Of a stretch of 64,000 bases of DNA, positions 7,328 to 15,413 are shown piece after piece. Position numbers and translations under genes: made by a program. How positions within the stretch are numbered: position 1 is the first letter of the stretch; each line of letters begins with the position of its first letter. Below the pieces are notes generated by a model. It worked only from the letters and a program-made list of their open reading frames with translations. It ran no database searches and was not told where the DNA came from. Origin of the DNA: Mariniphaga sp040772505 (lineage in GTDB: Bacteria > Bacteroidota > Bacteroidia > Bacteroidales > Prolixibacteraceae); NCBI GenBank assembly GCA_040772505.1, contig JAXGYA010000002.1, forward strand, positions 1 to 64,000. The letters are read 5' to 3'.

Positions 7328-7861
7328 ATGAAAAGGAAATTCAAAAATACAGATTACCCAACAGATAGATTCGGAATTTACGATTTTGAAACAGGAGAAA
7401 TTAAAACTTTAAAAGGTGAAAAATTAACAGCATCAAAACCAACCAAACAGGTAAGTGTTAGTTTTAAAAATTACCTTTATCTCGATACAGACAGACTGAA
7501 AATATTAAAAAACAACGGCATCTCAGATTTTGAAATTGGGTTGCTCTTATTAATGTGCAGTAATCTCGCATTCAACAGCAATGTTGCAATGAATGATGAA
7601 GGTGTTCCACATTCCTCCAAATTAATAGCTGAAATGCTGGGCCAAACACCACAGGCTGTTCGCAGAAAATTGAGAAAATTGGAACAGAAAGGGGTTATTA
7701 AAAAAACAAATATCCCAGGGAACCGAGACTTAGGAAAGGTTTATTTGGTTAACCCGTACTTAATAAGAAGAGGCAAAAATTTTGGAGATTTTTTGTTACG
7801 AATATTTACTGATTTTATACCAGAGGGGAAGGATACTGACAAACCACTTCTTTTGCAATAA
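7328..7861 (+). CDS. Winged-helix DNA-binding protein, element regulator or replication-type
   Basis: 177 aa. The N terminus (about 1-50) is basic. A winged-helix-like segment lies at about 60-135, containing GISDFEIGLLLLMCSNLAF, then SSKLIAEMLGQTPQAVRRKL and a wing KGVIKKTNIPGN. This layout resembles MarR/Rep-type domains used by plasmid replication initiators and element regulators. It is preceded by a long AT-rich region and diverges from the recombination gene run. There is no catalytic motif. It could be a replication initiator remnant or a transcription factor. Confidence 0.55.
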   Translation: MKRKFKNTDYPTDRFGIYDFETGEIKTLKGEKLTASKPTKQVSVSFKNYLYLDTDRLKILKNNGISDFEIGLLLLMCSNLAFNSNVAMNDEGVPHSSKLIAEMLGQTPQAVRRKLRKLEQKGVIKKTNIPGNRDLGKVYLVNPYLIRRGKNFGDFLLRIFTDFIPEGKDTDKPLLLQ

Positions 7862-7887
7862 TAATTTTAAGTACATAGGTTCTGGTC

Positions 7888-8943
7888 TTAATTTTCATTT
7901 GAAACCCGGTTAATGTAAATTGGAATTTGCATTCCCATTGCTTCCAAATTCTTTCGATTTTCCAAATGAAAAGCTAACGAGTATAGCTGTGTTGTGTCTT
8001 CCTTTGAGTCGCATGTATTATAAAGGTTGGAAACTTCCTCACTCGTGTAAGTGGTATATTTCTCAAACATTTCCTCATATTTCGGCTGAAAAAATTGAAG
8101 AAAACGAATGGCCTGAGTGAAAACATCATCTTTAAAATAGATTGGGTTGAAATAGTTCCACGAATAATGACCGTCTTTCTCCCGAAATGAATATTTTAAC
8201 CCTTGTGGTGCAAAGCTTCCTAAATCCTCATATCTCACCAGCCACTCCAATAATTGTTCTTCTGTCTGAATAGAATCAATAAAAGTATTCGCTTCCCGTA
8301 TTTCCTCAATATTTTCCAGCAAGTATTCTTTAAACCAATACAGTTCCGGGTAAATTAATAAGAATGGGGACCACTTCATTGGATTGTCAAAAGGACTATT
8401 ATCATCAAACATTTCATAGGCAGCAGAGTGCTTATCAACCCAATAACACAATTCTTCAAAATTAACCAAACGAGGTGGTGTATTAACAATCTCTTCCCAG
8501 GCAGTTGTTGCTGCATTTAATTTTGCCAAATATTCAGGAGTAGGGACAAATGAATTCCTTTCATCTTCAGGAATTATAATTTCCCTTTTGTATTTGAGCT
8601 TTTTAATTTTCTTGTCTGTTTTGAACTTTGCACAGTTGTAGATGTCAATAATATCGTCTCCCTCTGTTTCAAATATCAGGTCCAGATAGCGCATAGAATT
8701 GTTACCAACAAACCGATACCCGCGTTTACCAAAATTCGGGCATGTTTTACCATTACACCTTCCTTCATATATTACTATGGCTGTATCTCTGGCATGTTGA
8801 AAATTCAAAAACACCTTTTCCAGTTCCCTCAAAAAAACCTCTTTGGGAGCATCCTGATAATGATAATCCTTCAGATGAAGACGAAGAGTTTCAATATCCA
8901 TTGAGGAAAAAGCATGAAGTATTGTTTGAATGTAACGTCCCAT
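7888..8943 (-). CDS. Hypothetical protein of 351 residues
   Basis: 351 aa, not recognised. It is soluble, acidic, and rich in Tyr, Trp and Phe. One local feature is a short cysteine segment at about residues 63-76 (GRCNGKTCPNFGKRGYRF), which could be half of a metal site but lacks further paired cysteines nearby. The rest appears helical (CYWVDKHSAAYEMFDD, TQAIRFLQFFQPKYEEMFEK). It is the last gene before the tRNA-Pro boundary and is convergent with the winged-helix gene. Its AT-rich composition matches the accessory region, and it may be element cargo. Confidence 0.6.
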   Translation of the reverse strand: MGRYIQTILHAFSSMDIETLRLHLKDYHYQDAPKEVFLRELEKVFLNFQHARDTAIVIYEGRCNGKTCPNFGKRGYRFVGNNSMRYLDLIFETEGDDIIDIYNCAKFKTDKKIKKLKYKREIIIPEDERNSFVPTPEYLAKLNAATTAWEEIVNTPPRLVNFEELCYWVDKHSAAYEMFDDNSPFDNPMKWSPFLLIYPELYWFKEYLLENIEEIREANTFIDSIQTEEQLLEWLVRYEDLGSFAPQGLKYSFREKDGHYSWNYFNPIYFKDDVFTQAIRFLQFFQPKYEEMFEKYTTYTSEEVSNLYNTCDSKEDTTQLYSLAFHLENRKNLEAMGMQIPIYINRVSNEN

Positions 8944-9229
8944 AATTATCTCATTTAACGCTATAGTAATAATACGAAATCTAAGGTTCCAGTAAAACTA
9001 AATTACATATCTGGTTTATTATTAAAACATAAAGGTTTTTTACAATTATTTATGGAATTTCACGCATGGGAATAAAAGTAAAATACACTTTTAAAGCTAT
9101 ATTAATTTAATGGGTTCAATATATTAAGGGTTGATGGAAATTGGGGAAAAGAGTCTGATGTGCACAGGGCTTTTTTTACACATATAAATCAAAAAAATAA
9201 CACGATTTGTATGCAAATTGTATGCAAAT
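8944..9229. other. Gene-free boundary region next to tRNA-Pro
   Basis: No gene is seen. The last part contains the directly repeated word TTGTATGCAAA (9208-9218 and 9219-9229). If the accessory region integrated at the tRNA-Pro 3' end, the attachment site and arm sites would lie here, but no second copy of the tRNA 3' end occurs in the window to prove it. Confidence 0.35.
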
Positions 9230-9264
9230 AAAAAAGAGCTACAAAATTTAACTTCTGTAACTCT
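9230..9264 (-). terminator. Terminator of the tRNA-Ser/tRNA-Pro transcript
   Basis: On the minus strand AGAGTTACAG pairs with TTGTAGCTCT over 10 positions (including G-U pairs) and is followed by a T-rich run. It starts 12 bp beyond the tRNA-Pro 3' end. Confidence 0.7.
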
Positions 9265-9276
9265 CTGATTTTCAAG

Positions 9277-9351
9277 TCGGGGTAGCAGGATTTGAACCTG
9301 CGACCCCCTGCTCCCAAAGCAGGTGCGCTAGCCGGACTGCGCTATACCCCG
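9277..9351 (-). tRNA. tRNA-Pro (anticodon TGG)
   Basis: 75 nt. The acceptor stem CGGGGTA pairs with TACCCCG and the discriminator is A. The anticodon arm CCTGC-TTTGGGA-GCAGG gives anticodon TGG, and the T arm carries GGTTCGAATCC. CCA is not encoded. It lies 58 bp downstream of tRNA-Ser on the same strand and probably shares its transcript. Its 3' end faces the accessory region, as at tRNA-linked integration sites. Confidence 0.95.
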
Positions 9352-9409
9352 ATTAATTTCCAAATATGGTCAGAACTATTTAAGTTTCGCTAAAACAGGA
9401 GTTTAAAAG

Positions 9410-9496
9410 CGGTGAGAGCGGGATTCGAACCCGCGGTACGGTTGCCCGTACGGCAGTTTAGCAAACTGCTGGTTTTAGCCACTCACCCACCTCACC
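9410..9496 (-). tRNA. tRNA-Ser (anticodon GCT)
   Basis: 87 nt with a long variable arm (TACGG ... CCGTA), as expected for serine tRNA. The acceptor GGTGAGG pairs with TCTCACC (last pair G-U) and the discriminator is G. The anticodon loop TTGCTAA gives GCT, reading AGC/AGU. It is the first tRNA of a two-tRNA transcript. Confidence 0.95.
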
Positions 9497-9596
9497 GTTA
9501 ATTGTTTTAAAAACAGGAATGTTTGTGGATTCTTTTCCTGAAAAGAATCTGTTCACTCACATTTCACCATTTTTTAGAACTCCTTTTTTTGTGCGT

Positions 9597-9628
9597 GCAA
9601 ATGTATCAATTGTTTTCTCATTAACAAA
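9597..9628 (-). promoter_or_regulatory. Bacteroidota-type promoter of the tRNA-Ser/Pro unit
   Basis: On the minus strand TTTG is followed after 19 nt by TACATTTGC, an excellent match to the Bacteroidota sigma-ABfr consensus TTTG/TAnnTTTGC. It lies about 100 bp before tRNA-Ser, which implies a long leader before processing. Confidence 0.7.
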
Positions 9629-9782
9629 ATCTTTTCTTTCGGAAACGATTTTCCCCTGCGATTAAATTAATACCCAATTAATGGCATGGTGCAAAATCAT
9701 TTTCTACTTGCACTTGGTTAAAGCTATGCGTGAATTTGCCTGCAGTTTATCATAAAACCTGTTTGCTTTATATGGGAAACAC

Positions 9783-10022
9783 CTATTCTCCTCTTTTCCT
9801 ATTACGACGTTTTTTCAATGATTTATAGAGCCCGGATAGGAGCTGAAAACCAAATTGGTATGAAATGTTGCGTAACGAATTGGTGAAACTATCAAAAATT
9901 GCAGCAAATGAACCGGTAATCTCCTTTTCAAGAAGTTTCTCCTGAAATTCCAGTTTTTGTTTTAGCAACTTCAGCTCATAGATGTTTCTAAAAGATTTTG
10001 CATTAATTTTTGTTGTCTTCAT
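9783..10022 (-). CDS. Small hypothetical protein in the YtxH/holin-like operon
   Basis: 79 aa with no recognised domain: a basic, helical N-terminal half (YELKLLKQKLEFQEKLLEKE) that could form a coiled coil, and a basic Arg/Lys-rich tail (KKRRNRKRGE). It overlaps the end of the holin-like gene by 20 bp, so it is translationally coupled to it. In Bacteroidota the order YtxH, holin-like membrane protein, short coiled-coil protein is recurrent, and a membrane or envelope stress role is plausible. Confidence 0.6.
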   Translation of the reverse strand: MKTTKINAKSFRNIYELKLLKQKLEFQEKLLEKEITGSFAAIFDSFTNSLRNISYQFGFQLLSGLYKSLKKRRNRKRGE

Positions 10023-10365
10023 CTTCCAATAATATTTCTGAAAAGTTTCTGAGAATTGAATTTGTTACAACCTGTTTTCTGAAGATAATAAAAACCAGTG
10101 CTAAAACGATGAGCGCTCCTGTTGCAATAAGCAGCCCGCCCACTAAATCATCATGGGTTTCACCATACCAAACGGCAAAAGTTGCAGCAGCAAAACCAAT
10201 AATCAAAATTGCAAACTTTAAAACAATCCGAAATACAAATAAATAAGAGGTAAACTTTGTACTCTTTTCTAAAAGAGAGAGTTTAAATAAATCAATTTTT
10301 ATTTGCACATACTCTTTTAAAGAATCATTCAGTTCACCAAGATTCGATCTTATATCCTTACTCAT
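10003..10365 (-). CDS. Phage-holin-like (DUF1469-type) membrane protein
   Basis: 120 aa. The N-terminal amphipathic segment (ELNDSLKEYVQIKIDLFKL) is followed by two membrane helices at about 45-65 and 75-97, separated by GETHDDLVGG, and a cytoplasmic tail. This is the layout of the holin-X/DUF1469 superfamily found beside YtxH proteins; the family name does not imply lysis. It sits between the YtxH gene (45 bp upstream) and the 79-aa gene (overlapping), forming a three-gene minus-strand unit. Confidence 0.7.
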   Translation of the reverse strand: MSKDIRSNLGELNDSLKEYVQIKIDLFKLSLLEKSTKFTSYLFVFRIVLKFAILIIGFAAATFAVWYGETHDDLVGGLLIATGALIVLALVFIIFRKQVVTNSILRNFSEILLEDEDNKN

Positions 10366-10410
10366 TGGCAGTTATTATGTTAATAATATTTCCAAACTTT
10401 TGCATCCGAT

Positions 10411-10698
10411 TTATGCAGATTCCGGTTCACTCTCTTTTTTAACTTTATCCTTGATTTTTTCTTCTACTTCTTTTGTCTTTTCGCGCATCTCTTTAACTGC
10501 GTCGTTTACCTGATCTTTAAGTTTGTCAACTGTCTCATTGACGTTTTCCAAAAGATCTTTTGATACATCTTTTACCTTTTTGGAAATTTTCTTCCTGGTT
10601 TTAGCTCCCTTTTCGGGCGCAAGAAGAATTCCGGCTAATGCGCCTGCAGCTGCGCCTGCAATAAATCCAAGCAGTGCGTTTCTTGTTCCTTTACTCAT
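10411..10698 (-). CDS. YtxH domain protein
   Basis: 95 aa. The Gly/Ala-rich N-terminal membrane helix (LLGFIAGAAAGALAGILLAP) ends in LAPEKGAKTRKKI, the hallmark of the YtxH family, followed by a long Lys/Glu amphipathic helix. YtxH proteins are general-stress-associated and lie at the membrane. It is the first gene of the three-gene unit and so is probably expressed with the holin-like protein. Confidence 0.85.
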   Translation of the reverse strand: MSKGTRNALLGFIAGAAAGALAGILLAPEKGAKTRKKISKKVKDVSKDLLENVNETVDKLKDQVNDAVKEMREKTKEVEEKIKDKVKKESEPESA

Positions 10699-10989
10699 AA
10701 TATATTTTTTAAAATGGTTAATAATTAAAATAATAAAACTATGTTAATATACGGGAAATATTTGAAACGTACAAATAAAAGACCTGCTTGTAAGCTAATT
10801 TTAATCAAAAAATATTTTACACATATTGATAAAACCTTTTTAAGCAAATTTTCAGCAGAAATGGAAACAGGAAAAACAGTTTCGGATTACCGGACAATTT
10901 GCCCGACTCAATATTTTATAGCCGTTTATCTGTAAGATTTCAAAAAAGTTGGGCTAACTTGCGCATCTCGTAAATCAAAAAATGCATTC

Positions 10990-11670
10990 ATGAATTCTTC
11001 GGTAATGAGACAAATTACAGTTTTAACATTATTCTTGTTTTTATTTTTCGGTTGTTCCGTTAAAACGCGTGAAAAGGCAAAAACCACTCCTCAAGTCAGC
11101 AACACTGCTGAACCGGGCTGGATTATGCTCTTCGACGGCAAGTCGCTTGACGGCTGGCAGGCAACGGAATTTGGCACACAAGGTCCGGTCAAAGCAACTG
11201 ACGGATACATTTCTTTGGGAATGGGAGATGGCTGCACCGGAATCACGTGGGAGGGCAAATTTCCGGCAATGGATTACGAAGTTAAATTAGAAGCAAAAAA
11301 GGTGACAGGTAACGATTTTTTCTGCGGAATGACTTTCCCTGTCGGAGATGCTTTTTGTTCGCTGATTGTCGGCGGCTGGGGCGGACCGGTTACGGGACTG
11401 AGTAGCATTGACGGCAGGGACGCATCGGAAAATGAAACCAGCACATTGAAGAAATACGATCACGACACATGGTATAATATACATCTAAAAGTTACCACAG
11501 AGAAGATCGAAGTCCGCATTGACGGTGAAACAGCAGTCGATTTTTCCTATATAGGCAGGCAACTTTCCATTCGTCCCGAAGTGGAACTTTGCAAACCTTT
11601 CGGCATCTGCTCATGGACAACCACAGCACATCTGAGAAATATCCGGTTGAAAGAAAATTTTTCTGATTAG
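10990..11670 (+). CDS. DUF1080 (3-keto-disaccharide hydrolase-like) lipoprotein
   Basis: 226 aa. The lipoprotein signal ends at about residue 22 (LFFGCS). The domain from about 43 to 220 starts WIMLFDGKSLDGWQ and includes NIHLKVTTEKIEVRIDGE and the closing HLRNIRLKE, the DUF1080 concanavalin-like fold. Some DUF1080 members are described as 3-keto-glycoside hydrolases; others are only binding proteins. It is expected on the cell surface or in the periplasm. It is tail-to-tail with the glycoside hydrolase gene with a 1-bp gap. The substrate is unknown. Confidence 0.8.
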   Translation: MNSSVMRQITVLTLFLFLFFGCSVKTREKAKTTPQVSNTAEPGWIMLFDGKSLDGWQATEFGTQGPVKATDGYISLGMGDGCTGITWEGKFPAMDYEVKLEAKKVTGNDFFCGMTFPVGDAFCSLIVGGWGGPVTGLSSIDGRDASENETSTLKKYDHDTWYNIHLKVTTEKIEVRIDGETAVDFSYIGRQLSIRPEVELCKPFGICSWTTTAHLRNIRLKENFSD

Positions 11671-11671
11671 C

Positions 11672-13303
11672 TTACCAGGGGTTTAGGTTTATTTTTTTCA
11701 ATACAATCAGCATATCATTTTCAAAGTTGTGAGTAAAATGGATGGAATGGTCTTTCAATTCAATTTTGGCTTCGGAATATTCGTTGGTTACCGGATTAAA
11801 CCACCGTGCGGAATAATTAAATCCCTGAGGGTTGAATAATTCAACTTCACTTTTTTCAGGAATGTAGGCAATAATTGTTTTGTCATCGGGGCTTTTAACT
11901 ACCGAAATCCAGTGGTTGAATATCTTCTCTCCGGGTTGTTCTGCCAAAATTTCATTGGCCGGAAAAAGGTTCCACCATTCAAACTGATTGACAAACCCGG
12001 CCAGATATCCCATTTGAATACTTCCGGGAAATTCGATACTTTTTCGCCAGCCGGTAACGCCTCCCTTGTCGTTGTGGTTCAAAATGCGTTCGCCTTCTGC
12101 CAGCCATGGCCAAATACCGTTTGCGCCGTAAGTTACGCCGGCAACCGGTGTGGCAAATATACTCCAGTAGCTCGCATTTCGCACATCTTTTGCTGTAATC
12201 CGAAATCCAATTTCTTCGTAATTGGGTTCCATGTTGATGTACGGCATGGGTTTGAGTTTGCTCCACATTTGTGCCATGGGGCCCCTGTTAATCCAGTTTA
12301 CTACGCGCTCGCCGTTGTTGTGCGACGACTGGTAGCTCATCAAACTGTACCAATCTTCCCGGTCGTAAATATCGCCCACCCATGAACTGCCATGGGGGTG
12401 AAGCGTTACCGGGGCATGGTCGATTTCGTTAAAAACCCGCTGTCCGATTTCTTTCCACTTCACTTCCTGATCGTCGTAATATTTTCCGTCGCCGCCCAGG
12501 GTCCACACCACATGGTTCCCCTGGTACCGGGCAACAATGTATTTGGCAAGGAGAACAGCTTCTTCCAACGGCAAAGTGTACCCGGGGCTCAAATGGCGTC
12601 CTTCGCCAAACGGGAGCGCCCACAACACTACTGGCGAAACCAGCAATCCTTTGGCGTTTGCCTGGTCAATGCGTTCATCAATCTGTTTAAAAAACTCCGG
12701 GTGAATGCGAATATATCCGGCGCCCTCAATGGCAGTCAATCCTTCAGCATTTTTATCTGCCCCTCGCCACTCGGTTGTAACAAGCTGAATGGTGTTGTAG
12801 TTGTTTGCTTTCCGCTGGTTCAGGTAGTATTCCCACTCTTCACCGGTCGATTTTAAAGCGCCGTTCCATGCCGTGCAGGCGAGCCAGAAAAAAGGGGTTC
12901 CGTCGTTGTACGACAGGTAATATTTACCGGGCTCGTGCCGGATGGCACCGTTTTGAAAAAGAGGCTCATTGTTGGAATTTTCTATACATTCAAACGTTCC
13001 TGTCTTATTGTGAAGCCCTTCATTTTCTTTATCCGAGCATTGGGTTTTCCAACTCCAGGTTCCAACCTCATCGGGCATAAAACGGACTTTCCAGTCGTTG
13101 CCGCCATCCCAAAAACCCTGCACGGTTTTTTCCCTGCCCGAAGGCGCTGAAAAAACAATTTTAAAATCCCGGACATTATAAATCGGATTGTCGTAAGTTT
13201 TGGTACTTTTAAACTGAATTTCATGTTTTGTCCAAACAGGCGTTTGTGCCAGAAGGATGCAGCTTAAAAAAGTTAAAACTGAAGTTAATACATATCGGTT
13301 CAT
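11672..13303 (-). CDS. DUF5060/DUF4038 glycoside hydrolase (GH140-like)
   Basis: 543 aa with signal peptide (cleavage after about residue 19, LLAQ). An N-terminal DUF5060 beta-sandwich (25-110, with VQGFWDGGNDWKVRF) is followed by a DUF4038 TIM barrel (about 125-450) and a C-terminal collagen-binding-like beta domain. The barrel opens with DGTPFFWLACTAWN and has VVWTLGGDGKYYD and YINMEPNYEEIG; the Glu in NMEPNYEE is a plausible catalytic residue. Relatives include apiosidase-type GH140 enzymes acting on pectin side chains, which would fit the L-rhamnose genes further on. Substrate is inference. Confidence 0.75.
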   Translation of the reverse strand: MNRYVLTSVLTFLSCILLAQTPVWTKHEIQFKSTKTYDNPIYNVRDFKIVFSAPSGREKTVQGFWDGGNDWKVRFMPDEVGTWSWKTQCSDKENEGLHNKTGTFECIENSNNEPLFQNGAIRHEPGKYYLSYNDGTPFFWLACTAWNGALKSTGEEWEYYLNQRKANNYNTIQLVTTEWRGADKNAEGLTAIEGAGYIRIHPEFFKQIDERIDQANAKGLLVSPVVLWALPFGEGRHLSPGYTLPLEEAVLLAKYIVARYQGNHVVWTLGGDGKYYDDQEVKWKEIGQRVFNEIDHAPVTLHPHGSSWVGDIYDREDWYSLMSYQSSHNNGERVVNWINRGPMAQMWSKLKPMPYINMEPNYEEIGFRITAKDVRNASYWSIFATPVAGVTYGANGIWPWLAEGERILNHNDKGGVTGWRKSIEFPGSIQMGYLAGFVNQFEWWNLFPANEILAEQPGEKIFNHWISVVKSPDDKTIIAYIPEKSEVELFNPQGFNYSARWFNPVTNEYSEAKIELKDHSIHFTHNFENDMLIVLKKINLNPW

Positions 13304-13481
13304 GCTAAATGTTTAAATAATTGTTGGTATAAAATTGACTCAAGTTTTTTTTAACTAATGGTTAAAAGTAATCAATTATTTTTTCTATACAGAACTTCTG
13401 AACCTGTGAAATAATTTATTCGTTATTTACAAACTGAATGATTGAAAACCGTAATCAGATACTCATTTAAAATAGAGACAA

Positions 13482-14135
13482 ATGAATTTAACTGCAAATG
13501 TAATTGGTGCAACTGGTCTGGTTGGGAAACAACTGGTAAGCCAGCTACTTGAAAATGAACATTTCGGGAAGGTGCGGATTTTTGTACGACGCGATTCCGG
13601 TCTTTCGCATCCAAAACTCGAACAGCTAATTGTTGATTTTGCAGATGAAAAAACCTAGGCAAAAAAACTGACCGGAGATGTGCTTTTTTCTGCACTGGGA
13701 ACTACGCTCAAACAGGCAGGAAGCAAAGCGAAACAGTACGAAGTGGATTTCACCTTCAACCTCAACTTTGCCCAAAAAGCCAAAGCAAACGGCATAGAAA
13801 ATTATGTGCTGGTTTCTTCCATTGGTGCAAATTCAAAATCGGCACTATTTTACACCCGCATTAAAGGCGAACTGGATGACACTGTGGCAAACCTCGGATT
13901 TGAAAACCTAACCATTTTGCGCCCATCGTATCTCTCCGGCGAGAGAGACGAAAAAAGGTGGATGGAGGAACTTTCGCTACCCATAGTCGGATTTGTTACC
14001 AAATTAATTTTAAAAAAATATCGCCCCATCAGTGGGGGAATCGTCGCAAAAGCCATGATAAACGGAGTTTTGAAACCACATCCTGAAAAAACAATATGGG
14101 AAGCGGATGAAGTTTTTGAACTGGCTGGGAAATAA
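13482..14135 (+). pseudogene. NAD(P)-binding Rossmann protein interrupted by an in-frame amber codon
   Basis: From ATG 13482 the frame gives MNLTANVIGATGLVGKQLV, a Rossmann nucleotide-binding opening (GATGLVG). It then meets a TAG at 13656-13658 and continues in the same frame as GDVLFSALGTTLKQAGSKAK to the stop at 14135. Without the TAG the protein would be 217 aa, the usual length of small NAD(P)H-binding/HTATIP2-like oxidoreductases. The codon sits where a tryptophan fits (TGG to TAG). A GTG at 13680 could start the 151-residue remainder, but that lacks the nucleotide-binding loop. Most likely a recent pseudogene or a base error. Confidence 0.75.
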
Positions 14136-14572
14136 AGTTTGTTTATCGTTTCCGGCTGAACGGGGAAAAATATGCCCAGTTGGTTATTTCGGTTCGATTT
14201 GTGCCATTCACGGTGTGCCTTTGAGTCACGCCGTGAATAAGCCGGGAAAAAAAGGGGCACATTAAATCCCCTTATGCTACCTCGCTGTGCTGCAAGGGTT
14301 AAGCCTAACCTGCCTGCAGGCACGAATTAAAACGGGTTTTACTTGAACAAGTTGCAGTATTACAGATATTTAGCTGTTATTTTTATGTTTTTGTAGCAAC
14401 TTAAAAGCCAAGTACTAAATGGCTGATACTTAGCGTGTTAAAAAATATTAAGAAATTCTATGAATACATCGATTTTATTTTGTATCTTTACAAAGATGCT
14501 AATAGTCAGCATGTTAAGTCAAATGTAGCAACTAATTCAAAATTTATTTGGCTTAACTGACAGACTATCAGT
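14136..14572. other. Gene-free region before the IS21 element
   Basis: No gene is supported. The segment holds a long stem-loop at 14206-14238, a GGGG ... CCCC hairpin near 14260, and a CCTGCCTGCAGGCA palindrome near 14305. It ends in AT-rich sequence where the IS inserted. Confidence 0.4.
14206..14238. repeat. REP-like stem-loop
   Basis: ATTCACGGTGTG and CACGCCGTGAAT pair over 12 bp (one G-U) around a 9-nt loop. The size and symmetry resemble dispersed extragenic palindromes, but there is no second copy in this window. Confidence 0.4.
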
Positions 14573-14664
14573 ACTTTTGGATATTTCGGTGATGTTGACC
14601 CCCGTTTCGGTGATATTGACCCCCCTCGCAGAAAATGGTTCAAAGAACAGAAAGTATGACAATA

Positions 14665-15384
14665 TTACACTTTTTTTCTTAAACTCTCTCCTTTCAATTC
14701 AATGCGGTGGGAAGTATGCACCAAGCGATCCAAAATTGCATCGGCAATGGTTTCTTCTCCGATTATATGATACCAGCTTGCAACAGGCAGTTGGCTTGCA
14801 ATTATTGTTGCTTTTCGTGCATGCCTGTCTTCGATAATTTCCAGCAGATCCATTTGTTGCTGCTTTTCAAGATTGGTCAATCCGAAGTCATCAAGGATTA
14901 ACAAATCGGTTTTTGAGAGCTTCTCGAAAAGTTTGTAAATCGATCCGTCTGCTCTTGCCATTTTTGTTTTCAGGAGCAATTTCTGAACATTGTTATAAGC
15001 TACTTTAAAGCCCTGGGAGCAGGCTTGGTGTCCGAGGGCCGAAGCCAGGAAACTTTTCCCGCAACCGGTGGCTCCGGTAATCAGAACCGCTTCCCCCTTG
15101 CTGATATATTCCCCGGTAACAAGTTCTCCGATGTGTGATTTGTCCAGTCCTCTTGCACCATCATATACAATTTCTTCCACTGATGCATGATAGCGAAACT
15201 TTGCATTCCGGCGCAGCCGTTCGAAACGATTATTATGCCGGTGCTGGTTTTCGTTCTGAAGTAATATTTCCAGCCCCTCGGTAAGTGACAATTCATGGTG
15301 TCTGCGGGTTTCAGTCAATGCCTGCCAGGATTGGGCCATACCATGCAGGCGGAGTTCTTTAAATTGAGATTCTAATTTCATCAT
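14665..15384 (-). CDS. istB: IS21 transposition helper ATPase IstB
   Basis: 239 aa, DnaC-like AAA+ ATPase. Walker A is ITGATGCGKSFLASAL (about 103-118) and Walker B is DLLILDDFGL; the N-terminal helical part (LRLHGMAQSWQALTETRRHH) is the IstB_IS21 N domain. IstB helps the transposase choose and remodel target DNA. It starts 29 bp after istA ends on the same strand, and the two are expected to be one transcript. Full length; no damage seen. Confidence 0.95.
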   Translation of the reverse strand: MMKLESQFKELRLHGMAQSWQALTETRRHHELSLTEGLEILLQNENQHRHNNRFERLRRNAKFRYHASVEEIVYDGARGLDKSHIGELVTGEYISKGEAVLITGATGCGKSFLASALGHQACSQGFKVAYNNVQKLLLKTKMARADGSIYKLFEKLSKTDLLILDDFGLTNLEKQQQMDLLEIIEDRHARKATIIASQLPVASWYHIIGEETIADAILDRLVHTSHRIELKGESLRKKV

Positions 15385-15413
15385 AATTTGTACGTTTAAA
15401 ATTTAAATTACTG

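Noticed and set aside
10741..10935. 64-codon plus-strand frame upstream of the DUF1080 gene
   Set aside because: AT-rich, no recognisable domain, signal or operon context; it lies in an intergenic region likely to hold the promoters of divergent genes.
11912..12856. Long plus-strand frames inside the GH140-like gene
   Set aside because: They mirror the hydrolase's codons and lack any domain; the signal peptide and barrel motifs are on the minus strand.
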